Shown here: one piece after another, positions 30,301 to 39,829 of the stretch
Layout: every line of letters begins with the position of its first letter
How positions within the stretch are numbered: position 1 is the stretch's first letter
Assembly: GCF_037042905.1 (NCBI RefSeq)
Contig: NC_087261.1
Location: forward strand, 15,739,917 to 15,803,916
Reading direction: 5' to 3'
Source of the DNA: Lytechinus pictus
Taxonomy: Eukaryota > Echinodermata > Echinoidea > Temnopleuroida > Toxopneustidae
Length of the DNA stretch: 64,000 nucleotides
Program-made: the position numbers and the translations under genes
Notes under the pieces: model-generated
Seen by the model: only the letters and a program-made list of their open reading frames with translations
The model's database searches: none
What the model was told of the DNA's origin: nothing

Positions 30301-32729
30301 AATACATGTACATGTAGCCATGGGTGATCACAAGATAGTATGTTTGCTTTGACAGAGCGGGAGCAGGGCGGGGCCGCGGGGGGAGGGGAGCAGGGGGGAA
30401 GCTATCCCCCCATGATTTTTCAAGTAATGAAGAATGAAGAGAAATAGAAGAAAATGAGAAAAGGGCAAAAAGAGAGAGATTGGACATGTACATGTATGCA
30501 AACCTATTTATGATCCATGTAATTCAATTTTAGAAAAAAAAGGGGTTTTCTTGTCCCCACCTCTTATTGAAATACCCTGACACCGCCCCTGAAACAGTAT
30601 GTAGATTCAGATCCTTAACTCAGATAGCTAGTTTACTTAAAGGGCAAGTCCACCCCAACAAAAAGTTGATTTGAATTAAAAGAGAAAAATCCAACAAGCA
30701 TAACACTGAAAATTTCATCAAAATCGGATGTAAAATAAGAAAGTTATGACACTTTAAAGTTTCTCTTAATTTCACAAAACAGTTATATGCACATCCTGGC
30801 TGGTATGCAAATGGGGAGACTATGACGTCATCCACTCACTATATCTTTTGTATTTTATTATATGAAATATGAAATTTTATATTTTTCTCCTCATTGTCAA
30901 GTGATAAAATGATTAATTCCTCCCTGAACATGTGGAATTAGCATTGTTTAATACTACATGTATATGATTCAGTCAAGTTGGTCCTTATTGTCAAATCTAT
31001 AAAAAATGAAATATTGTATAATTCAACCAATAGAAAACAAAAGAAATAGTGAGTGATTGACATCATCGACTGACTCACTTAGTTTTTGCATATCACTGTT
31101 TTGTGAAAAATAAACGAAACTTAAAAATATCATAACTTTCTTATTTTACATCCGATTATCATGAAATTTTCAGCGCTATGCTAGTTTGATTTTTCTCTAT
31201 TTATTCAAGTCAGCATTTTCTTGGGGTGGACTTGACCTTTAATTACTCCCAACATGTGACACTGTGTAAAATTTTCTGAAGTAAAAATGTGTATTACAGG
31301 GATACACCAGGCTGAAACTTAGGGGTTGTTTTATATGGTGTTTATAAATATTTTTCTTCTTTTTTCTTCTTTTTATTGATGTTATTTCTGCCCCCCCCCC
31401 CTAGCCTGCATAAGATACATACTACCCAGGGTAGCCACTTCAGTTCCGAAAATTCTTCTCCCTGCGGGCGCTACTTTACATGATAATGTTAAAAAATAAT
31501 GTAAAAGTGCTGTTGCTGTTATTTTTTTTTATCCTGTACAAATATGTTCAATAATTAACAGATAAATAAAGAGAATGCTTTATTTATTTATATTTCTATT
31601 GATCTGTATTCAATTAATAGATAAATAAGAGAGAATTCTGTGGGGTTTTTTATACATGTATTTCTATTGATCTACATTCAATACCGCTCACAGCTGACAT
31701 CACAAAAATGAAATCTTAAAACTTATTCTTTGATGGATTTTCACCAAACTTCATTATCATATTCCTCTAATCTCTCTGCATTGATTAAAGCCAACCTTAG
31801 GATTGTCCTCACACACCTCCAAGTGAATTTCCCCTTTCAAAAGATCAGTCTTTGCCCCAGTTGCACCAGTGAAACCGACCACAACCAGACCAAATCTTGT
31901 ACATTATTTCCAATGACATACGTTTGGTTGGTTGGGAGTCTATGTCGTTGGTCTGACTGTAGTGTATCCATACAAATTGCATGTACTTACCGATGACTGC
32001 TGAGCATAGGCCTGCATCTCAGCGGGAGGAAAACCCATCCACTCCTCCAGGGAGGGGTAGAGTGAGCTTGTTGTCATGACAACAGTAGACCCGGCAGGGG
32101 CACTGGCGATGGCATGGGCCGCAGCCTGTGCCTGTTGATTGAAGTTGACCTGGGCCTAGATACATCAAGGTAGAATAATTATCATTTATAATAATAATAA
32201 TAATAGTAATAGTAATGATAATAATGATAAAAATAACAATAGTAGTCAAATTAAAAATGAGTATTATAACAGTATTCTTAACATTGATTATAATACAAAC
32301 AGCTATGGTTATTGCTTTACTGAAAAAAAATGTTTTTAAAAATCTAGAGAAAAAAAAGATAAAATAGCGTTCCAGGTCATAAGTAATATCATGCTACATT
32401 GTAGCAGCAATTCTGAATTGTTGCAATAATGAATAACTTAAAAAACAACCTGTCGTATCTTCACAACATATTACCCTACTACACGAAAGTACAAAAATAA
32501 ATAAAAGGCAGCACAATGAGAGAGGGAAAGAGAAAAGAGGGGAGAGATAGACAGATAGAAGATCAATTGATGGATTTTCCTCAAACCTTCACCAATATCA
32601 AATTTATTATTTTTCCTGTTACATGTAATATTTTTACAACAATCTTTTCATCAGGGCGAACTTACCCTTAAAACTTACCTGAGCCATTTGGTCAACTTTC
32701 ATATCTTCCAATGATGGATAGAGAGACAT
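24298..32729 (-). CDS. SDCBP: Syntenin-1, complete gene, seven coding exons
   Basis: The coding exons on the minus strand are 32679-32729, 31991-32155, 28858-29046, 27815-27990, 26420-26591, 25072-25163 and 24298-24352. They join in phase to 299 residues; human syntenin has 298. The N-terminal region has two LYPSL motifs (about residues 3-7 and 49-53), the ALIX-binding type known in syntenin. Next come APVTGN and [13 protein letters not shown] sequence (here [14 protein letters not shown]) leading into PDZ1 (about 111-192, loop KIGLRV) and PDZ2 (about 196-272, loop [11 protein letters not shown]), and the short C-terminal tail ending SMDHSIPEI. Syntenin binds syndecan tails and phosphoinositides and, with ALIX, drives exosome formation and membrane traffic; it is cytosolic and membrane-associated. 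Every junction has GT/AG. The orthology is clear from full-length collinearity. An untranslated 5' exon is likely, because an AG acceptor (32755-32756) lies just before the start. Confidence 0.95.
24395..24662 (+). repeat. LINE-like 3' end inside SDCBP intron 6
   Basis: AT-rich sequence ends with CACGGCCCCTGTGTAAAAC, AGGGCTTCTACCTTCAATG and then AATAAATGAATCAATAAATC, the look of a non-LTR retrotransposon 3' end with a short repeat tail. The orientation is opposite to SDCBP. No coding part remains. Confidence 0.4.
25072..25163 (-). CDS. SDCBP: SDCBP coding exon 6 (end of PDZ2)
   Basis: Codes residues 252-281, [20 protein letters not shown] then [10 protein letters not shown], plus two bases of codon 282. 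Acceptor TTCAG, donor GTAAGC. The split codon gives Ser282 where the human protein has arginine. Confidence 0.9.
26420..26591 (-). CDS. SDCBP: SDCBP coding exon 5 (most of PDZ2)
   Basis: Completes Arg194 and codes to residue 251: [20 protein letters not shown], then [20 protein letters not shown] and [10 protein letters not shown]. This is the best-conserved stretch against vertebrate syntenin. Acceptor AATAG, donor GTAATG, ending in phase 0. Confidence 0.95.
26984..27580. mobile_element. MITE with TTAAAGGGATGCTCC ends, SDCBP intron 4
   Basis: Ends are CTTAAAGGGATGCTCCAGGC and GGAGCATCCCTTTAAG. The arms match inversely over about 200 bases (TTCACAGAGCAAAATGCTG against CAGCATTTTGCTCTGTGAA; GAATATTCATTGGGTGGGC). 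Related copies are at 34444-34960 and, degraded, at 14440-14945 and 19070-19370. The TTAA at the ends may be part of the target. Confidence 0.75.
27815..27990 (-). CDS. SDCBP: SDCBP coding exon 4 (rest of PDZ1)
   Basis: Codes residues 136-193 plus two bases of codon 194: [20 protein letters not shown], then [14 protein letters not shown] and a helix to LAIRD. Acceptor TGCAG, donor GTATGT, ending in phase 2. Confidence 0.93.
28229..28830. repeat. 600-base ATC/CAT trinucleotide microsatellite, SDCBP intron 3
   Basis: An almost unbroken array of CAT/ATC with CACCAT, TTATCA and CATAAT variants. It ends 28 bases before exon 3's donor. It produces spurious long open frames of methionine, histidine, isoleucine or aspartate runs, none of which is a gene. 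Confidence 0.97.
28858..29046 (-). CDS. SDCBP: SDCBP coding exon 3 (start of PDZ1)
   Basis: Sixty-three codons (73-135) covering [20 protein letters not shown] and the PDZ1 binding loop KIGLRV. The acceptor is a tandem CAGCAG, so a form starting three bases later and lacking one glutamine is possible. The donor is GTGAGT. The intron after it opens straight into a 600-base ATC-type microsatellite. Confidence 0.92.
29648..29793. mobile_element. MITE with GTAACTTTGCCATCCA arms, copy 1, SDCBP intron 2
   Basis: Left end AGGGCCCCATTGCGTAAAAA, then AGTTACTATTATGGTAAC and GCCATCCATGGTAA; the right half carries the inverse TTACCACTGGAAGGCAAAG and TTACCATAATGGTAAC. A second copy is at 43735-43857. Confidence 0.6.
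30352..30597. repeat. G/C-ended dispersed repeat, SDCBP intron 2
   Basis: The left end is G-rich (GGGCGGGGCCGCGGGGGGAG) and the right end has CCCTGACACCGCCCCTGAAA. A similar right end (ATCCTGACATCACCCCCGA) is near 42170. The interior is purine-rich. It is probably a short element, but the boundaries are uncertain. Confidence 0.4.
30637..31242. mobile_element. MITE with TTAAAGGGCAAGTCCACCCC ends, SDCBP intron 2
   Basis: The ends TTAAAGGGCAAGTCCACCCC and GGGGTGGACTTGACCTTTAA are inverse copies, and the arms continue with ATCGGATGTAAAATAAGAAA and its inverse. A second copy is in the P450 gene at 62121-62681. Confidence 0.75.
31991..32155 (-). CDS. SDCBP: SDCBP coding exon 2
   Basis: Fifty-five codons (residues 18-72), alanine/glutamine-rich, with the second LYPSL motif in [18 protein letters not shown]. 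The acceptor is TCTAG and the donor GTAAGT; both ends are phase 0. Confidence 0.9.
32185..32237. repeat. TAA/TAG microsatellite, SDCBP intron 1
   Basis: Short array of AATAATAATAGTAATAGTAA-type sequence. Confidence 0.8.
32570..32676. repeat. Half copy of the GTTCACCCTGA MITE, SDCBP intron 1
   Basis: GATGGATTTTCCTCAAACC, CTTCACCAATATCAAAT and CAGGGCGAACTTACCC match the right arm of the element at 47306-47779. Only one arm is present and it abuts the exon 1 donor. Confidence 0.5.
32679..32729 (-). CDS. SDCBP: SDCBP coding exon 1
   Basis: Seventeen codons, [17 protein letters not shown], ending in phase 0 at CTCAG/GTAAGT. It contains the first LYPSL motif. The ATG at 32729 matches the usual syntenin start. 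Confidence 0.92.
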
Positions 32730-33973
32730 GATGATTGATGACAAGTTTTACTTCCTCACAAAGGTAAATTCAGAAATCTACATGTACACAAATAAAGAAA
32801 AAAATATGTCTAACTACATGTATTAGATTTTATTAATAAATTCAAGCCTTTACACTGTCTACATGTACATGAATCAAAAATATGTACTTGGTCATTGTAT
32901 TTGGGTGACTTTCTCCTTTAATTTTTATTTCAATGTATTATTTAAAGTAAAACTCTACTGTCGCAAGAACGTGAACAGTGTAAAATACATACATGAATAG
33001 AAAACTCTGTTGTCATATTGTCAGATAGGCAGCATATTTTAGGGGGAAATGAGGGAAAATGAGAGTACAAAATACAGGTTCATGTAATGTACACTGTCTC
33101 TCATAGAATTCCTTGAGTACAAGGAGAATTAAGGTGTGTATATACACAAAAAGAACAAGAATAGTGACTACTTCCACTATGTAATTGGTTATTATTCTTC
33201 AAAAAACAAGCTAATTCATACGAATGAATTGATAATCTTCTTCCTGTACTTAGCAGACAAAATCAGTAATTCAGCATGACAGAGTGAATTCAATAATGCA
33301 TGATTTCATTGGAAGGAAATGGTATTTGAGTGAAAGAGGAAATCCTACCGGTCTTGATACACACACCCACACAATGTTATTGGATCAGTGGACTCTTGAA
33401 TCATAGTTCACAGCACAAAACATAATATTCACACTCAAGTGCAATTTGTAATGGGATCTTAGCCGCTTTATGAATGTGATACTTGAAAAAAGAACAAAAT
33501 GAATGATTTGCCATTTTACGCAATACAATATGGTGTAATGGAATTGTAATTTTTACAAGTACATTTGTATATCACTGCATGAAATTCTTAGATTAAAAAC
33601 AGAGATATACATGTACAGCGCCAAATATGACCTACATGTAGAGGCAATGTAGCTAGACCAAAGAACTTGATTTTTTCTCATGATCATGATATAAACCATA
33701 TTCTTTGAAATTATTACAAATTATACAATGATACAGTAATTTCAGTGTCGTCATGCGTGCTGCAGGCATAAGTGCGCATGCATGCACACAATGCGTACAC
33801 CAACATAGCCACACTAAAATAGCCAACATGGGCAGAAATCAGGGGGGATGGTCCCCACCCCCTTTCCCAAATTTCAAATATTATGCAACAGCCTCTACAT
33901 GTATGTATGAGGGTCAGGTGCACCCCCCCAGCCCCCACCCATGAGGTACCAAAATTTTATAAAATCACCACAT
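32730..33973. other. Upstream flank of SDCBP, nothing further recognised
   Basis: It contains the likely 5' UTR start of the first coding exon (32730-32754) and AT-rich sequence with many TACATGTA octamers. A run with GCATGCATGCAC words is near 33770-33790. No separate gene. Confidence 0.4.
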
Positions 33974-34268
33974 AATAATATGACAGACGATTTATATAGC
34001 GCAGTTACTACATATATGTGCATACTCAACTGCGCTTTGATACTTGGTATCATATTATTAACCCGGCTATAGCTGAGCAGCCACATTAATAGGTGCTAAA
34101 GCGTTCAAGGAATAATTCCTACCGGGTACCCATTCATCTCACCTGGGTCGAGTGCAGCACATTGTGGATAAATTTCTTGCCAAAGGAAATTACGCCATGG
34201 CTGGGATTCAAACCCACGACCCTCTGTTTCAAAGTCCGGAGACTAATCCACTGGGCCACAACGCTCCA
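33974..34268 (-). mobile_element. tRNA-derived SINE, family 3
   Basis: On the minus strand the head carries A box TGGCCCAGTGG (34258-34248) and B box GGTTTGAATCC (34214-34204). The body has TTTCCTTTGGCAAGAAATTT, TGCTGCACTCGACCCAGG and GAATGGGTACCCGGTAGG, and the tail has GCGCTATATAAATCG. The head is better preserved than in the other families. It is a retroposon and not a functional tRNA. Confidence 0.75.
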
Positions 34269-34443
34269 CTATGATAGAAAATATGACAAATTTTGTGCAG
34301 CATGCCTAATTACGAGTACAATGGTGATGAAACCCAAGTTCCTGTGCACGGAGAGCAGGCTGGAATTCATTTGGGATTTTGTTTTAAATCACTGTATAAT
34401 TTGCAAGCTATTATTACTTATTGGTAATTCAAATCAAGATGCA

Positions 34444-34960
34444 ATTTAAAGCAATGCTGAAATAACAAAGTTATTGAATTTTAAAAATTTGCATTATTCC
34501 AGTGAAACAGTTCTAGGCTTGTCTTCATGAATATTCATTAGGTGGGCTGATGACGTCATATCCCCACTTGTTCTTTGTATTTTATTATATGAAATTAGGT
34601 TTATCAAAAATCTTTATACCGAGAACTAAAACAATTGGACTGACAACTGATTAAGTGCATTATTAGTTATTTATTGCTGCAACTTATGGAGACACAGTAT
34701 CATTTACACATGATTTCATGTAATAACATATTAAAGAAAAAGGAATGTGGGGATGTGACATCATCAGCTCACCTAATGAATATTCATGACGACGTGCATG
34801 TAGCTGTTTTCACAAAATATTGCTTAACTTCAAAATTCAATAACTTTGTTATTTGTTATCCGATTTTGATGAAATTTTCAGCATTTTGCTCTGTGAATTT
34901 CACTCTATTTATTTAGATATAAATATTCTAAGCCCGGACTCCCTGGAGCATCCCTTTAAG
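34444..34960. mobile_element. GGATGCTCC MITE copy, left end truncated
   Basis: The right end GGAGCATCCCTTTAAG and the arm with ATTTTCAGCATTTTGCTCTG match 26984-27580. The left terminal repeat is shortened to TTTAAAGCAATGCTG. Confidence 0.7.
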
Positions 34961-35104
34961 TCAAATATTCACTTGCTTATGAAGCAGGTAGTCTATTAGT
35001 AATTAATCTAATCCCTCTAGCTAAATCCATAAATGTTGATTCTTATGGTCTTATTGCTGTTTGGTGTGTATTTACTACAATAAAAAACTATATATAACTA
35101 TGTA

Positions 35105-35240
35105 CACTACCAGTCAGCTATCTGTGACTCACCATAAAAAAAGAGAACAATTAGATTCAGTGGACCGAATCTACTGTTCTCAGATATTTACAGGTAATAG
35201 TGAGTCAAAGATAGCTGAATGGTATTACAAAGACATAACT
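35105..35240. mobile_element. Small inverted-repeat element
   Basis: AGTCAGCTATCTGTGACTCA on the left and TGAGTCAAAGATAGCTGAA on the right are inverse copies, with a further inverse pair (AGAACAATTAGATTC, GAATCTACTGTTCT) inside. Confidence 0.6.
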
Positions 35241-35898
35241 GGAATTATGAAAAATGTGGCCTTATTTACTCTACTCTACTAGATGTGTGATGACCCCCTC
35301 CCCCCCAAAAAAAAAATCATTTGGACCTCAATATCTCAGTGTATTTCTTCTCTTTGCCAAAACGTTGTATGCATTTCAAGCTTTGCCATGTTTAACTCTT
35401 GCAATCTCTCTCCCGGCTCCCTCGTCTCCATCCAGCATCCCTATTCACTCATCCTCCCCCCTCCCCCGAGCCCTCTATTGTCCTCATCTTTGTCATTAAG
35501 GCCTGCCTCTCTCCATCTCTCTCTCTCTCCCCTCTTTCTGTCACAGATAGATAGAATTATTAAAAGAATTGTGATCAATTTTACAAACATGCAAGTTACA
35601 TATAAAGTTTTCATACAAAGTATCGTAACATTTTCTAAATGATACACAAACTTAAATATGTAAACTAGAATAGATCTATGTGATCTTAGAAAGAAAATAG
35701 TGACAGTGTCCAGAGAAAAAGAAGAATGAAGTGGTACATGTAGGTGAGTAAAATGAAAGAAGGAAACTAGAGGAATGAAAATGGAAGTCATGAAGGTGTA
35801 AGGAAGTGGAGAGAATGGACAAGAGAGAGAAAAGGAGGCAAAACCAGAAGGAGAAAAGGAAGAGATCATGTTCATCAAAGCTAGTACACACCACATCA

Positions 35899-35966
35899 CA
35901 TCTTCTTCTTCTTCTTATGTTGGTTTGAGTGGCGATTAGTCATATTTGACTATTGTCGCCATTGAC
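35899..35966. repeat. Dispersed hairpin TGGCGA..AGTCATATTTGACT..TCGCCA
   Basis: GTGGCGATTAGTCATATTTG followed by ACTATTGTCGCCATTG folds on itself, preceded by TTC repeats. A partial copy, AATGGCGACCAGTCATATTT, is at 10630-10660. Confidence 0.5.
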
Positions 35967-36984
35967 TCTATTAATAATAAAAAATCTCACTTCTCACATA
36001 ATGATATTATTACCAATATGATGTATACATATATGAAAAAAAAAATTTGTGCATCCTTCTTATATGAAAAAGGATAATTATAGTATGTACAAAAGTTTGT
36101 CGTAACTCTTGTCAAAATGGCATATAAACAAGTCTTCACCAAAAACAAACCGCTATCTTCAGCTCAGTTCCAACTATATCAGTTCCAATCATATCACTTA
36201 GAGATGGTATATGGTAGCAGGTAAAATTCAGTGAGATTTAAAAACAATAAAACATTTATAAAAAAATTTAAAAAATCAATAAAACAATAAAACATGAAAT
36301 ATTCAGAGTAAAATAGTAAAATATGCAATGATCTAAATAACTGAACTGTGGAATCGTCAACATATAAAGTAAAACAAAATTAGATTGACTCTTTACCCCT
36401 ATCCATTACATGTAGAATGGCTGATTGGCTAACTCACTACAGGCTAGTAGTACGAGTACTAACTTTAGTAGTGTTGATGCGAGCGCACGAGATATTGATG
36501 TGGGAATTAAAACAGAAAGAATTCCCTTCTTTCATGTTCTTTTGAGCTTTGTGCAAGGAAAGACACACAGGCAATCCCACGATTCCTGATCCTGCACATG
36601 ATGTATGCATAAGAATTAAGATACGCATCCACATACCTGTGTCAGAAGAGACCGAAATGTGAGTGATATTTTTCTCATTTTGTTTTTTTTAATTCCGGGA
36701 CAAGAGCTTTGCCGGCTTGCTTTGCTTTGACCTTTGTCTGATTGAATCTGGATCCGTTTCACTTTCAGCTAAGCCTAAGCTCGAGAGTCGAATCACGTTT
36801 ATCTGTTTATTACCAATTACATTGTTCAAATGTGCTCGGCCTTGGATCCAGCTCCTGGGCTCTGCTGCAGAGTTCCCATGGCCCTAACCTGGTGGTGATA
36901 TAAACAAGTAAAGACTGAAGACAGTGCAATATCACTCAGTCACCGTCATTCAACTTTCAAGTCAAGGCTCAAGCCAGCCAGCCA

Positions 36985-37105
36985 GGCCTTGGGCAAAAGC
37001 CTTTGCAAGGCCTGTGCCCCAGCCCGCGCCTGGCCGGCGCGGCCGGGGAAGTGACCCAGCTGCCACTCGTACTCAACGCCGCGCTATGGCCAGCAGCGAC
37101 CGACT
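36985..37105. promoter_or_regulatory. GC-rich patch, possible CpG-type promoter
   Basis: A local GC- and CpG-rich stretch (GCGCGGCCGGGG, CTGGCCGGCG) in an AT-rich neighbourhood, about 4.3 kb upstream of the SDCBP start. It could hold the SDCBP 5' exon and promoter, but no donor site was convincingly linked. Weak evidence. Confidence 0.25.
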
Positions 37106-37559
37106 CTAGTTCAGGCTCATAATTCGGCTGTAACAAATCTACTTGCTCAGATAATTTAGTCGGCAGGAAAAGAAAACAAAATTACCCTTTTTGGCAAACT
37201 TGAAGCGGAATAATAGTACTTTTAACTTGTTGCTAAAAATTCGGCTCTGTTGTATCGTCAGTTGCAAAATCGCATCCACTTTATATTTTTCCTGTAATGC
37301 GCTCATGACGTCAGGGTCAGCTGATGATGATGATGGTGATGATGTCATACTATTATTTTTGGATTTGTGATAATAATGAAGTTCTCATCGCTGCCCAAAT
37401 AAAATACATGTAGGTCTGAAATCACGGGTCCTGATTTTTATTTTAGAAGCGGGTGGGGTCGAATTTTAACCTAATAATACATGTAAATTTTAAGCACTAA
37501 GAATAGAAAAGCAAACGTTGTAACCGCTACAATAGTACAAACTGATTCCTAAAGCTAAA

Positions 37560-37745
37560 ACTCTCCCTCCCTTTCAATTATTTATATTTCGATTTGATAA
37601 TTGTCTATTGTAATTTTATAATGTTATCAACTTTGTATGTACTTCGAATGTGATTATATGTTACTATGTCAATTGTATCATAATTGTAAATATGAAATTG
37701 AAAGTGGAAAATAAAATAAAATAATTGAATAGAAAAAAAAATAAT
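37560..37745 (+). repeat. LINE-like 3' tail
   Basis: AT-rich sequence ending ATTGAAAGTGGAAAATAAAA then TAAAATAATTGAATAG, typical of a non-LTR 3' end. No coding remnant. Confidence 0.35.
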
Positions 37746-38429
37746 TGAATTGAACTCTGGGCTAGAACTATCTACAATCAACTGAGAGGGGGAAGATATG
37801 GGCACTGGTGACTGGTCACCTTAAAAAAAGATTATATACCAGCCTTTTTTTTCAAATTCACACAAACTTCCAATGTGAATTCCGATCCTTAGAAAAATAA
37901 GTTCATTTTGCATGTCTTGAAAACCATATAGACAATTGGTGTTGAAGTTTTAAAAGTAAAATGATTTTTACTTTATTAACACTTCAACAGTTAAATTGCC
38001 AGTTCCTCTAACAGACGTACATTTCTATATTTCTCTATGAATTAGGATCTAAATTTTTTTGTTAAAATATTCAACAATATTAAGTTCCTCTTTTTTTCAG
38101 TGTCATACATGTAGGCCTATCTTACATATCTATCATACATTTATGGAGTACTAAGTGAAGGTGTAATATCATTTTTCTTTATTGCATTTCAACATTTTCA
38201 AGACCATATCAGTCGTAGGTTCTTTTGGACATTATTTTTTAATTGTGGGGGCCGGGGGTTGAGCCATATGTAAGGGGGCTATATATAAACATCCAAATAA
38301 TTGTAGTTTTGATGTTTTTGTTCATGTTAATTGGACAGAGTGTGAGCCCCCCCCCCCCCCCCCCCCCCCATGAAAAAGCTTTTCCCACATTTCTTATGGA
38401 AAGTACACACATGTTTTAGACATAATACA

Positions 38430-38730
38430 CCATTATGAGGCCTTTATCAATTTCAAGCTCTAAGCTTAAGATGAAGGTCTCCCACATTTCAAAATGTGTT
38501 ATGTCGATATAAGTATATATATAATTTTTTTCTGCTATTTGTTTAAATAATTTTTTAAAAAAGAAATTTACCAGGTATAAATTTATTTCAGTTAGATTAT
38601 TAGAATGTATATATGCATATGTTATTCATTATGTCATTTGCTTATTGTTATGTTATGCTAAGAAAAAATGATTACACTTGTATATACTTTTGTTATTGGA
38701 ATGTGGAAATAAATAAATCAAATCAAATGA
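38430..38730 (+). repeat. LINE-like 3' tail (second copy of the 1876 family)
   Basis: AATTTCAAGCTCTAAGCTTA and GATGAAGGTCTCCC are followed by AT-rich sequence and GTGGAAATAAATAAATCAAA, in the same order as at 1876-2141. Confidence 0.45.
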
Positions 38731-38823
38731 ATAGCACCAAACACAATATCTGTCATCACAAGTTTATTATATTACCCATAATATGGTAATGAAAATGACA
38801 ATATATATATTGATGTAAGGGGT

Positions 38824-39212
38824 GGTTACACTTCGTAATTCCGAAGGTTCTTTATTCCGACGGTTCGTAATTCCGAAACACGTAAATTGCATATACCTCG
38901 ATGTTCGTTAATCCGAAAACGTAAAAGGGTTCGTTAATCCGAACATTTGTGGCGTTATTCCGAAGGTTCGATAATCCAAAAACGAAATCAGGTTCGATGT
39001 TCCGAAGGTTCGTTAGTCCGAAAACGAAATAAGGTTCGTTAATCATTAGTTTTCGGACTAACGAACCTTCGGAATTACGAACCTCATTTCGTTTTCGGAT
39101 TAACGAACCTTCGGAATTACGAACCTTCGGAAATACGAGCCTTCGGAATAACGAACCTTCGGAATATCCGAACCTTCGGAATAACGAAGCTTCGGAATTA
39201 CGAATGTATGCG
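38824..39212. mobile_element. Ladder element 2: TTCGGAATTACGAA words, 9-bp target duplication
   Basis: About 25 copies of a 13-15 base near-palindromic word (TTCGTAATTCCGAA and its inverse, with TTAATCCGAAAACG variants) form two opposed arms that meet near 39040. The ends GGTTACACTTCGTAATTCC and GGAATTACGAATGTATGCG are imperfect inverses. GTAAGGGGT is duplicated exactly at 38815-38823 and 39213-39221. The long minus-strand frame with repeated RNSEGSL is a by-product of the array. Confidence 0.75.
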
Positions 39213-39419
39213 GTAAGGGGTATGGGATCATTTTCAAATAAATACATATCAATATCTAGTGACTCCAAAAAGCAATGCCTATATCCAAGATAATGCCGTC
39301 TTTCCTAAAACAAACAACCATTTCAAAAAGAGATTCTGACTTTGCTTACAAAAGCAACCGAGTTCAGTCTTTACTGAAATGAAAACATCAGCCCCACACA
39401 GGCCTACACTACATGTCTA

Positions 39420-39683
39420 CTGGGCCCCGTCTCACAAAGAATTGCCACTGACCCAATCAACCACAACTATGGAAATCCAGCAACAGGGTCTAAAATGCAT
39501 GTTTGTTCAAAACATTTTCTAGATATGATGTATATTCATTGTTTTCTTGACAATTTGGTGTGTTTGCAAAGGACATTTTGCAAATTTTGCAAATTTCCTG
39601 TAGAAAAAATTATGACTCAGTTGGATTTCCATAGAGTTACGGGTGATTGGATCAATCGTAACTCTTTGTAAGACGGGGCCCTG
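39420..39683. mobile_element. MITE with CTGGGCCCCGTCTTACAAAG ends, copy 1
   Basis: The ends CTGGGCCCCGTCTCACAAAG and CTTTGTAAGACGGGGCCCTG are inverse copies; the arms continue with GATCCAATCAACC and TATGGAAATCC. Related copies lie at 42204-42473 and 42470-42745. Confidence 0.75.
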
Positions 39684-39812
39684 GGGTCCGTTGCAGAAAG
39701 AGTTGCGTTTAAACGCAAGTCAAAAAATCAATCGCAAGTCCCAAATGAGCGCTGTTGATTGGTTGAAAATCAAGTTGCAATTGATTACAACTCTTTCTGC
39801 AACGGGCCCCAG
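39681..39812. mobile_element. MITE with GTTGCAGAAAGAGTTG ends
   Basis: CTGGGGTCCGTTGCAGAAAG and CTTTCTGCAACGGGCCCCAG are inverse ends of a 130-base element that abuts the preceding MITE and shares its last bases. A further partial end, GGGCCCGTTGCATGG, follows at 39813. Confidence 0.7.
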
Positions 39813-39829
39813 GGGCCCGTTGCATGGTA

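Larger units (their letters stand above)
34961..37549. other. Long non-coding stretch with small hairpins and a GC-rich patch
   Basis: No gene recognised. It holds the hairpin elements at 35105-35240 and 35899-35966, C- and purine-rich low complexity at 35290-35540 and 35695-35870, and the GC-rich patch at 36985-37105. Confidence 0.45.

Noticed and set aside
37139-37348. 69-residue minus-strand frame starting MTSSPSSSSADPDVMSALQ
   Set aside because: It begins in a short GATGAT run and has no family resemblance or splice context. It could be part of an unknown 5' exon, but this cannot be supported.
38852-39268. 138-residue frame with repeated RNSEGSL
   Set aside because: The repeats come from the 14-base ladder words; flanking duplications show a mobile non-coding element.
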